Below, one piece after another: positions 22,432 to 33,247 of a stretch of 64,000 nucleotides of DNA. A model generated the notes under the pieces. That model was given only the letters and a program-made list of their open reading frames with translations. It was not told where the DNA came from and made no database searches. Origin of the DNA: Muscardinus avellanarius (lineage: Eukaryota; Chordata; Mammalia; Rodentia; Gliridae). The stretch lies in assembly GCA_963383645.1 (NCBI GenBank), contig OY726559.1:117740905-117804904 (forward strand), in the 5' to 3' direction. The translations under genes and the position numbers were made by a program. How positions within the stretch are numbered: position 1 is the stretch's first letter; every line of letters begins with the position of its first letter.

Positions 22432-22842
22432 CTGAGGATTGAGCCCCTGGGGCATTCTACCTCTCAGCTACAACCTCAGCTCTATTTTATTTTATTTTTT
22501 ATTTTTATTTATTTTATTTTATTTTTGGTGGTACTGAGGTTCCTGGAAACCCTTCTACCTCCAGGCTACACTCCCAAACCTATTTTATATTTTTATTTGG
22601 AAACAGGGTCTCTTAAGCCAGTGAGGCTGGCTCTGAACCTGCACAATCCTCCTGTCTCCGCCTTTCAAGCCCCAGGATTACAAGCGTGCGCCACCACGCC
22701 TGGCACTTATTTTTATTTTGAAACAGGGTCTCACTAGGTTGATGAGAGTCTCACTATGTAGCTGAGGCTGGCCGAGAACCTGGGATCCCCCTGTCTCAGC
22801 CTCCGAAGTACTGGGATTACAGACATGTGCCACCACGTCCAG
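22385..22842 (-). mobile_element. GT array, SINE right half, SINE C, left half
   Basis: GT array 22385-22430; right half 22431-22480; C 22528-22704; left half 22706-22842. Confidence 0.85.
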
Positions 22843-22854
22843 CTTTTCTTTAAG

Positions 22855-23160
22855 CTTTTTATTTATTTTTTATTTTTTATTTTTTTGAAAATTTAAAGTT
22901 TATTAGAAAGATAGAATTACAGAAAATAGAAATACAGCTCCATACCAGACTGGCATGGAGGGGTGACTCGAAATGAATACACCTCTTTAAACTTTTTAAA
23001 CTTGTCCCTATCTCTGCCAGGGCTTCAAGTCTCATTAGAAGTGCCAGGTGGGAGGGGAGGAAGAAAGGAAAGAGAAGAAAAATTGTAATATTTGCTGCTC
23101 TGATTCTCAATTAAGAACATGTAAATAAAATGCAGCTAGCATAAATTTTACATATATATA
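22855..23160 (-). pseudogene. Possible processed retrocopy of an mRNA 3' end
   Basis: Read on the minus strand, unique sequence ends CTAATAAACTTTAAATTTTC (AATAAA at 22904-22899). An A-rich tail follows within 13 bases (22886-22855). That is the layout of a retroposed 3' UTR. The source gene is not recognised and no exact target duplication was found, so a native antisense poly(A) site is the alternative. Confidence 0.4.
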
Positions 23161-23179
23161 TATATATATTTTTTTTTTT

Positions 23180-23365
23180 TCTTCATGCTGGGGATGGAAC
23201 CCAGGGCATTCTACCTCTGAGCCATACCCCAGCCCTTTTTTATTCTTTTATTCACTAAGTCACAGAGGGCCTCACCAAGCAGCTGAGGCTAGTCACAAAC
23301 TTGTACTACTCCTGTCTCAGCCCTCCCAAGTACTGGGATTACAGGTGTGTTCCACCACACCCTGC
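23180..23365 (-). mobile_element. SINE dimer, diverged
   Basis: T-run tail, right half with GGCATTCTACCTCTGAGCC, left half ending CCACCACACCCTGCT. Confidence 0.8.
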
Positions 23366-23501
23366 TTGGTGTATTTTATTTGAGTAACTCTTCTGTCTTT
23401 CAATCTTTTCTCCCAGGCCTCAATTCCTGCGGGTTCACAAGAAAAAAGTATAATCTTAGGAAGCTAGAGAGAAAACAGGATTTCTGTCTAATTTCTGACA
23501 T

Positions 23502-24100
23502 CAGGCTCAGTGGTGCACGCCTATAATCCCAGTCCTTGGGAGGCTGAGACGGGAGGATCCAGGTTCAGGCCAGTCGCAGCAACTTAGCTAGGCTGTTTCT
23601 AAATAAAAAAATAAAGGTGGGGGGGATATAGCTCAGAGGTAGAATGACCCTGGCTTCCATCACTAGTACCAACCCCCCTAAAAAATACACATGGGTAGAT
23701 GAATATAAGGGCGTATGTTTTATGTAAACCAATAAATAGCATTTTTGTCTTCCATATAAATAGTGGACGAAGGAGTATCCCTGGCCATGGACAGTTTGGG
23801 AAACAAAGAGGAACAGAGAAGAAATAGCCCTGGATTAAATCTCTAGCACTGCAAAAAAAGGGGGGTGGGGAGGCTTACTGGAAGAATTTTTTTTTTCCGG
23901 GTCGGGGGATGGAACCCAGGTGCATTCTTTCTTTAAGCTACACCCCCAACCCTATTTTATTTTATTTTATTTTTTTATTTTGAAACAGGGTCCGGCTAGG
24001 TTGATGAGTCTCACTACTTGCTGATGCTGTCCTGGAACCTGTGATCCTCCTGTCCCAGCGTCCCAAGTACTAGGATTACAAGCCTGAGTCACCACGCCCG
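23502..24100. mobile_element. SINE (+, 23502-23680) and SINE A (-, 23888-24100)
   Basis: Diverged dimers in opposite orientation, with a small right-half piece at 23822-23858. Confidence 0.8.
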
Positions 24101-24104
24101 GTGT

Positions 24105-24435
24105 ATCAGAACCATCTCTGATTCAAGTTCTTATGACCTACATTTTCCCTCTCCAGCCTCCAGGAAGCCTCCCCTAAGACCTTTTTGCTGTGGTCTGTGA
24201 TTGTGTAAGGTTCAGTGGACTCGCTAGGAGAAGAAAGACTTCCCTTCCTCACCAGCAAGCCAGGCAAACCACACTGTGACCGTGCTCTTTGGGGTGAGGC
24301 AGGGAGGTTTGCCTAAGGATGTCAGCAGCCCGTGTATTCAGGATTCTCTCTGAATGGGGCGGGGTGTGAAGGAATGACTCCTGTCCCAGCTGTGGTGTGA
24401 GTTATTGATGTGATGCCTTTTAAAAGGCCAGGTAA
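24105..24435. other. Unique MINDY1 5' intron sequence
   Basis: About 330 bases, no repeat or exon seen. Confidence 0.4.
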
Positions 24436-24436
24436 A

Positions 24437-24875
24437 CCGGGCGTGTTGGCACAGGCTTGTTATCCTGGTGCTCAGGAGGCTGAGACAGGAGGATCGCAGG
24501 TTCCAGGAGCGCCTCAGCAAGTAGTAAATCTTTCAGCAACCTAGTGAGACCTTTTTTCTTTTTCTTTTCTTTTTCTTTTCTTTTTTTTTTTTTTTTTTTG
24601 GTGGTACTGGGGTTCCTGGAAACCCTTCTACCTCTGGGCTACACTCCCAGAAATTTTTTATTTGGAAACAGGGTCTCTTAAACTAGCAAGGCTGGCTTTG
24701 AACCTGAGCAATCCTCCTGTCTCTGCCTCCCAAGCGCGGGGAGTACGAGTGTGCGCCACCATGCCCGGCTTTGAGAACTTTTTTCAAAAAAAAAAAAAAA
24801 GTAAAAGAGGGCTGGGGATGTAGCTCAGAGGTAGAATAAACCTGGTTCCAATGCCCAGTACCACAATAAATAAAT
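24437..24875 (+). mobile_element. SINE (plus) split by SINE C (minus, 24585-24770)
   Basis: Host left half 24437-24551, host right half 24795-24875. Confidence 0.8.
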
Positions 24876-24904
24876 AGTCATCAAAAGACCCTCTTTTTTT
24901 CTTT

Positions 24905-26055
24905 CTTTTTTTTTTCCTTTTGTGGCACTAGGGATTGAACCTTGGGATATTCTACTTTTGAGCTACACACCCAGCCCTTTTAAAAAATTTGTCTTGCTAG
25001 GTTTCTGAGAGTCTTGCTATATTACTGAGGTTGGCCTTGAACCTGCAATCCTCCTGTCTCAGTCTCCCAGGTACTGGGATTACAGCCGACATGCCACCAT
25101 GCTAGTTTATTTTTATTTATTTATTATGTGTGGTACTGGGGATTAAACCCAGGGACAGTATCTCTGAGCTATACCCCCAGATCTATTTTTTTAAATTATG
25201 AAACAGAGTCTCACTAAGTTGCAGAGGGCCTGGGATCTTCCTGTCTCAGCCTCCCAAGTACTAGGATAACAAGCATGCACCCATGCCCGGCCAGTTTGTT
25301 GTTGTTGTTGTGATGATGATGATGATGATGATGATGATGTGTTTTTTTGCGGGTCTGGGGATGAGACCCAGGGGCATTTGACCTCCGAGCTATACCCCCT
25401 GCCCTATTTTTTATTCTTTATTTTGAAACCGGGTCTCACTGAGTTGCAGAGGGCCTCACTAAGTAGCTGAGGCTGTCCTCGAACCACGATCCTCCAGGTC
25501 TCAGCCTCCTGAATGCTGGGATTACAAGTGTGCACCACCACGCCCGGCTTTTTTATTATTATTATTATTAATTATTAATTATTATTATTTTATTTTATTT
25601 GCGGTACTGGGGATGGAACTCAGGGGCATTCCACCTTCGAGCTATACTCCCAGCCCTATTTTTTATTCTTTTTTCTCTTTTTTTCCTTTTTTTTTTTTTT
25701 TTTTTTGAGGTACCTGGGATGGAACCCAGGGACATTCTACCTCCAAGCTATACCCCCAGCCCTATTTTTTATTTCTTTATTTTGAAACCAGGTCTCACTG
25801 AGTTGCAGAGGGCCTCACTAAGTAGCTGAGGTTGTCCGCGAACCGTGATCCTCCGGTCTCATCCTCCCGAATGTTGGGATTACAAGTGTGCGCCACCACA
25901 CCCGACTCCTATTTTTATTCTTTATTTTTGAATAGGGTCTCACTGAGCTGCAAAGGGCCTAAGTAGCTGAGGCTGTCCCTAAACCTGGAACCTGGAACCT
26001 CCTGTCTCAGCCTCCCAAATACTGAGATGACAAGCCTGTGCCACCAGGCTTGATT
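24905..26055 (-). mobile_element. Run of minus-strand SINEs up to MINDY1 exon 1
   Basis: 24905-25108; 25128-25293; A 25335-25551; right half 25597-25665; A 25692-25908; left half 25910-26055. Confidence 0.88.
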
Positions 26056-26151
26056 TAACATTTCTTTTTTCATCTCTTTTCGTCGCCCTTCTCCTTTTCA
26101 CTCTGTCTTTCTCTCCATCTTTTCTTCATTCTTGGTCATTCTCTGTTTCAG

Positions 26152-26489
26152 GAAAGCTGGCTCCACTCGATTCTGCAGTCTCACCGAAACCCCCCTTCTC
26201 AAGCCAGGAACCCTGAGGCACCCTCGGTCCCACCTGGTCCCGAGTTAGAGCTCAGCCCCATTCCTTCTTTTTGCACAAGCTGAGAAGAGTCCGCGCTCCT
26301 AAGAGCCACGAGGGATGTGAAGACACTAGCCAGCTTCCCATACGACGGTTTCCAAGACTTGTCTGGGTCACTGGTTTTCCAGGTCTGCCATCTTCTTGGA
26401 CAGGGCTCTTTTGCACCCCAAGACTGTCTTAGGCAGGGCCCCTGAGGTCAGGACACGGTGACGGTGCCCTTCCTTGACCCTTTCCCACC
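26152..26489 (+). other. MINDY1: MINDY1 5' UTR part of the first coding exon
   Basis: A long pyrimidine tract ending TCTGTTTCAG (to 26151) makes a good acceptor, so transcripts starting upstream would splice into 26152. About 338 bases of leader precede the ATG. Confidence 0.65.
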
Positions 26490-26951
26490 ATGGAACACCC
26501 TCAGCTGGAACAGACAGCCCCTGATAAGGCCGGGGCTGCAGAAGCAGTCAGCGCTGAAAACCAAGAGGTGCCATTGGAACCATCGGGACCAGCCAAGCAC
26601 CCTCAGGACCCGGATGCCAAGTGTGCTGCCCGGGTGGCTGGAGGACAGGAGCCAGGAGGCCAGGCTGCACGGCCCGACCAGGGCTCAGAGAACCTGGAGT
26701 GCCCTCCTTCTGAAGCCAGCTCAAATCAACTTGAGCCGGCCTGTAGGATGTCACCTGAGGTAGAGACAATAGGGGCGTACTCCAGGCCCCAGGAGCCCCC
26801 CCAGTCCCCCAGAACCCGGCAGCCTGAGCTTGATTTCTACTGTGTAAAGTGGATTCCCTGGAAAGGAGAACGGACCCCCGTCATCACCCAGAGCACGAAC
26901 GGCCCTTGCCCTCTCCTGGCCATCATGAACATCCTCTTTCTTCAGTGGAAG
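26490..26951 (+). CDS. MINDY1: MINDY1 coding exon 1 (N terminus and catalytic Cys)
   Basis: 154 codons ending LFLQWK before GTAAGAG. It holds the divergent N-terminal region and the catalytic-site motif NGPCPLLA with C140. Confidence 0.96.
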
Positions 26952-27854
26952 GTAAGAGAGTGCAGAGGAGGCTCTGAAAATACTGGGGAGCCGGGCGTGG
27001 GGGTGCACGCTTGTAATCCCAGCATTCAGGAGGCTGAGACAGGAGGATCGCAGGGAGTTCAAGGCCCGCCTCGGCAACTTAGGCCCTTTGCAACTCAGTG
27101 AGACCCTGTTTCAAAATAAAGAATAAAAAATAGGGCTGAGGGGTGTCGCTCGGAGGTAGAATGTACCTGGGTTCCATCCCTAGTACTGCAAAAAGAAAGA
27201 AAGAAAGAAAATACTGAGGAGTACCCTTCCCTGACCCTCCTCCATCATCCTGGTTTTCTCAAACTAATCAAAGCTTTCCAGATTATTCTGTCCTGCCCCT
27301 GTCTCTCCTCCTCTCTAGCCAATGGGGGCTCCTTGTAGCATTTCTCATTGATTTCCCTTGCTCTGGTTTCAGGCCTTTTTTTTCCCCATTCTGCTCTCAG
27401 TGGATCCCCCTCCCTGCCTCCCTTCCTGCCTTCATTTCTTGAAACAGAGTCTTATTAAATTGCCGAGGCTAGCTTGAACCCGAGATCCTCTGATGATCTT
27501 AACCTCCCAAGTCCTGCGATTGCAGACCTGCACTGCCAGCCTCGGCCTCCCCTCTGCTCTCTGAGGGAGGACGCGCACACGATGGCTGGTCTCTCCCTCC
27601 AGGTGAAGCTGCCCCCCCAGAAGGAAATGATCACGTCCGATGAGCTCATGGCCCATCTTGGTGAGTGCCTGGGCCTTAACGAGGAATCCCCCCGGGGTTC
27701 CAGAACAACCCACCCATCCAGAAATCCAAACTTTTGGGGGCTTTGAGGTGGCAGGAAGGGCAAGAGTCAGTGGAGTGTCTCTGCTGTGCTGGAGAATAAA
27801 AAGCAAAGGTCCAGGGACCAGGTGGCCTGGGTTGTAGCATCCATTTTGCCCTTA

Positions 27855-27906
<52 letters not shown>

Positions 27907-28335
27907 CTGGAGATCAAACCCATGGTCTTAAGCATGCTAGGCAAGTGCTCTGCCACTGAGCTACACCCTTGGTCCCTGCCCTTAGCTTGTGTACGTGGCC
28001 TTGGGTGGCCACTTCACTTTTTTTTTTTTTTTTTTTTGGTGGTACTGGGGTTCCTGGAAGCCCTTCTACCTCCGGGCTACACTCCCAGACCTATTTTATA
28101 CTTTTTTAATTTTTGGAAACAGGGTTTCTTAAGCCAGCATGGCTGGCTTCGAACCTGCGCGATCCTCCTGTCTCCGCCTCCCAAGCGCGGGGATTATAAG
28201 CGTGCACCAACATGCCTGGCGCCACTTCACTTTTAATTTTTAATTTTTAATAATTAATTAATTAATTAATTTGCAAGGCTGAGGATGGAACCCAGGGGCA
28301 TTCTACCTCTGAGCTATACCCCCAGCCTTATTTTT

Positions 28336-28374
<39 letters not shown>

Positions 28375-29901
28375 CATTTTTTTTTTTTTGGTGGTACTGG
28401 GGTTCCTGGAAGCCTTTCTACCTTCAGGCTACACTCCCAGACCTATTTTTACATTTTTATTTAGAAACAGGGTCTCCTAAGCCAGCGCTGGCTTCGAACC
28501 TGCACGATCCTCCTGTCTCTGCCTCCCAAGCGCGGGGATTACAAGCGCACGCCACCACGCCCGGCTATTCTTTATATTAAAACAGGGTCATGGCTCGGCG
28601 TGGTGGCGCACGCCTGTCATCCTAGTGCTTGGGAGGCTGAGACAGGAGGATCAAGGCCAGCAGAGACCTTCAGCAACTTAGTGAGACCCTTTTAAAATAA
28701 AATAAAATAGCCGGACGTGGTGGCACACGCTTGTAATCCCAGCATTCAGGAGGCTGAGACCGGAGGATCACGCTTCGCGAACAGACTCAGCTACTTAGTG
28801 AGGCTCTCTGCAACTTAGTGAGACCCTGTTTCAAAATAAAGAGCAAAAAATAGGACAGGGGTTGTATCTTGGAGGTCAAATGCCCCTGAGTTCCATCCCC
28901 AAACCGGCAAAGAATAAAATAAAATAAAGAAACAGGGTTTCACTAAATTGCAAAGGGCCTCACAAAATAGCTGAGACTATCCGTGAACCGTAATCCTCCT
29001 GTCTCAGCCTCCCAAATGCTGGGATTAGAGCATGCGCCACCACGCCCGGCAGCCACTTCACTTTTATAAACCTATTTCTTCCTCTGAAAGATGAGAGGTT
29101 TGGATTAGATTCTAAGGTCTTTCCCAGCTCTGAAAATGTGTGGTCCTGTGACATTACCCCGGTTCTGCAGGACAAGAGGAAGCTAAGTTTTGGGGACAGT
29201 TGTGGGGTAAGTTGATAAGAGACCTGTCTTACAGGAAACTGCCTCCTGTCCATCAAGCCCCAGGAGAAGTCAGAGGGACTTCAGCTCAATTTTCAGCAGG
29301 TGAGGCAAGAGGTCTGCGGACTTAGGGGCTTGCTGGTTTTTAAGGAGTTGCTAGAGCTATGGAGAAAATCCTTTTTTCCTTCCTTCCTCTTCTTTTTTTT
29401 TTTTTTTTTTTTTTTTTTTGCGGGTTTGGAGATGGAACCCAGGGGCATTTGACCTCCAAGCTACACCCCCTGCCCTATTTTTTTTAATTCTTTTTTTTTT
29501 TTTTTTTTTTGGTGGTACTGGGGTTCCTGGAAGCCCTTCTACCTCTGGGCTACACTCCAAGACCTATTTTTTATACTTTTTTATTCGGAAACAGGGTCTC
29601 CTAAGCCAGCACGCGCGGCTGGCTTTGAACCTACGCAATCCTCCTGTCTCTGCCTCCCAAGCGCGGGGATTACAAGCATGCGCCACCACGCCCAGCTTAT
29701 TCTTTATTTTGAAACAGGGTCTCACTAAGTTGCGGAGGGCCTCACTAAGTAGCTGAGGCTGTGAACCGCGATTCTCCTGTCTCAGCCTCCTGAATGCTGG
29801 GATTACACGAGTGCGCCACCACGCCCAGCTCCCTCCCTCCCTTCCTTCCTTCCTTCCTCGCTCTCATTCTTTCTTTCCTTCCTTCCCCCCCTCCCTCCCT
29901 C

Positions 29902-29965
<64 letters not shown>

Positions 29966-31361
29966 TTTCATACTACATAATTGAACCCAGGGGTATTCTA
30001 CCACTGAGCTCCACCCCCAGCTCCACCCTTTAAATTTTTTTTTTTAATTGGAAACAGGATCTCACTACATTGCAAAGGGTTTTGCTAAGTTGCTGAAGCC
30101 GGTCTCGAACTTGTGATCCTCCTGTCTCAGTCTCCCAAGCACTGGGATTCCAGGCATGTGCCACCACGCCCAGCTCATCGTTCTCTTTTCTGTCCCCAGA
30201 ATGTGGACGATGCAATGACCGTGCTACCGAAACTAGCCACAGGTCTAGATGTCAATGTGCGATTCACAGGAGTCTCTGATTTTGAGTACACACCTGAATG
30301 CAGTGTCTTTGACCTACTAGGCATTCCTCTGTACCATGGCTGGCTCGTTGATCCACAGGTGAGTGGGGTGGGGGAACCTGACCCAGCTCAAACTAACACA
30401 AACGAGGCAACATTTTGAGAAGTGGGGATTAGGGAAGTGGGAATTAGATTGGTTTGGGAGGAAAATAGGATTTGAAGGCCGGACCTAGCCAGGCATGGTG
30501 GCGCACGCTTGTAATCCTTGTGCTGGGAGGCAGAGACAGGAGGATCACACAGGTTCGAAGCCAGCCTCAGCTACTTAGTGAGGCTCTCAGCAACTTAGTG
30601 AGACCCTTTTTCCAAATAAAATATAAAATAGGTCTGAAGTCGGGCTAGGTGGTGCACGCTTGTAATCCCAGCATTTGGGAGGCTGAGATTGGAGGATCTC
30701 AGTTTGCCGACAGCCTCAGCTACTTAGTGAGGCCCTCTGCAACTCAGTGAGACCCTGTTTCAAAAAAAAATAAAGAATAAAAAATAGGGCAGCGGGTATA
30801 GCTCAGAGGTTGAATGCCCCTGGGTTCCATTCCCAGACCTGAAAAAAAAAAAAAAAAAAAAAGGTCTAGGAGTATATATCCCGGAGGTAGAAAGCCCCTG
30901 GGTTCCACCCTCAGTACCACCAAAAAAAAAAAAAAAAAAAAAAAAAGCTGGACCTAGCCGGGTGTGGTGCTGCACGCTTGTAATCCCAGCATTTGGGATG
31001 CTGAAACAGGAGGATCCATGTTTGCGGAATAAAAGACTGGACCTAGTGCAGAATTTCTTGAATTTTAAATTCTTTGGGGGGGAGTATTCTTTTCTTTTCT
31101 TTGCTTTGCTTTTTTACCATTGGTGCTGGAGGTTGAACCCAGGAGTATTTTACCTCTGAGTTACACTCCCAGCCCTATTTTATTTTTCTTTAGTGGTACT
31201 GGGGATGGAACCCAGGGACATTCTACCTAAACAGGGTCTCACTGAGTTGCAAAGGGCCTAAGTAGCTGAGGCTGGCCACGAACCACAAATCCTCCTGTCT
31301 CAACCTCCTGAATGCTGGGATTACAAGCGGCACCACCATGCCTGGCTCGGGGATAGCATTC

Positions 31362-31412
<51 letters not shown>

Positions 31413-32300
31413 TACAGGGGATGGAACCCAGAGGCTTCAAACTGGACTACACCCCCAGACCTATTTTTTTAATTTGAAAACAGGGTCTCCCTAAGTTGCT
31501 GAGAGCCTTATTGAGCTGCTGAGGCTGCCTGCGAACCTGTGATTCTCCTGTCTCAGCCACCAAGTACTGGGATTATAAGCATGAGCCACTGAGCCTAGCT
31601 TGGGGATAACATTCTTTTTTTTTTTTTTTTTTTTTTTTTTTTGCGGGTCTGGGGATGGAACTCAGGGGCATTCAACTTCCAAGCTACACACCCTGCCTTA
31701 TTTTTTATTCTTTATTTTGAAACAGGGTCTCACTGAGTTGCAGAGGGCCTCACTAATTAGCTGAGGCTGTCTGCGAACCGTGATCTTCTGGTCTCAGCCC
31801 CCCGAATGCTGGGATTGCAAGCGTGCGCCACCACACTCGGCTGGGGATAGCATTCTAATTCAAGCAAAGAAGATCAGTTCTTTAGACATCAAGAGTTCAG
31901 GACCCTTTGATCACAGCATTGCAATCCTGTGGGCTTGGTTCATTTCCTTCCTTAAAAGAACTGACCCCAGCTGGGCGTGGTGGCGGACAGGACATTCGTC
32001 ATCCCAGCTGTTGGGCAGCTGAGAAAAGAGGATTGCAGGTTTGCGGCTAGCCTCAGCACCTTGTGAGGCCCTCTGCGACTTAGTGAGACCCTATTCAAAA
32101 TAAAGAACAAGCCGGATGTGGTGGCGCACGCTTGTAATCGCAGCATTCCGGAGGCTGAGACCGGAGGATCGCGGACAGACTCGGCTACTTAGTGAGGCCC
32201 TCTGCAACTCAGTGAGACCCGGTTTCAAAATAAAGAATAAAAAATAGGGCTGGGGGTGTAGCTTAGAGGTCAAATGCCCCTGGGTTCCATCCCCAGACCC

Positions 32301-32334
<34 letters not shown>

Positions 32335-33206
32335 ATAAAATAGGGCTGGAGATATAGCTCGGAGGTAGAATACCACACACGCACAAGAAGAACTGACCCC
32401 TCCCCCACTCCCCGTGCAGAGTCCAGAGGCTGTGAGTGCAGTTGGGAATCTCAGTTACAACCAACTGGTAGAGAAGATCATCACCTGCCAACATTCCAGC
32501 GACCCCAACCTGGTGACAGAAGGTGACACCCCTTCTCCCTCCAGTCTTGCGAGAAGGAAGGGAGGAAGGGCGCTTAGTATCTGCTTTTTCTGGTTTTTTT
32601 TTTTTGTTTGTTTTATTTTTTTTTTTTGCGGGTCTAGCTACACCCCCTGCCCTGTTTTTCATTCTTTATTTTGAGGCAGGGTCTCACTGAGTTGCAGAGG
32701 GCCTCACTAAGTAGCTGAGGCTGTCTGCGAACCGTGATCCTCCGGTCTCAGTCTCCCGAATGCTGGGATTATAAGCGTGCGCCACCACATCCGGCTAGTA
32801 TCTGCTTTTTCTTGTTCAAATATAAAGAATAGCTGGGCGTGGTGGCGCACGCTTGTAATCCCCGTGCTTGGGAGGCAGAGACAGGAAGATCGCGCAGGTT
32901 CAAAGCCAGCCGCGCTAGTTTAAGAGACCCTGTTTTCAAATAAAAAAGTATAAAAATAGGTCTGGGAGTGTAACCCGGAGGTAGAAGGTTTCCGGGAACC
33001 CCAGTACCACCACCTAAAAAAAATAAAAATAAAAAAAATAAAAGATCTGGGCATGGTGGCGCACACTTGTAATCCCAGTACTTGGGAGGCTGAGACAGGA
33101 GGATTGAGCAGATTCGAAGTCAGCCTCAGCTACTTAGTGAGACCCTGTTTCCTATTAAAAATATAAAATAGGTCTGGGAGTATCCCCTGGGTTCCATCTC
33201 CAGTAC

Positions 33207-33247
<41 letters not shown>

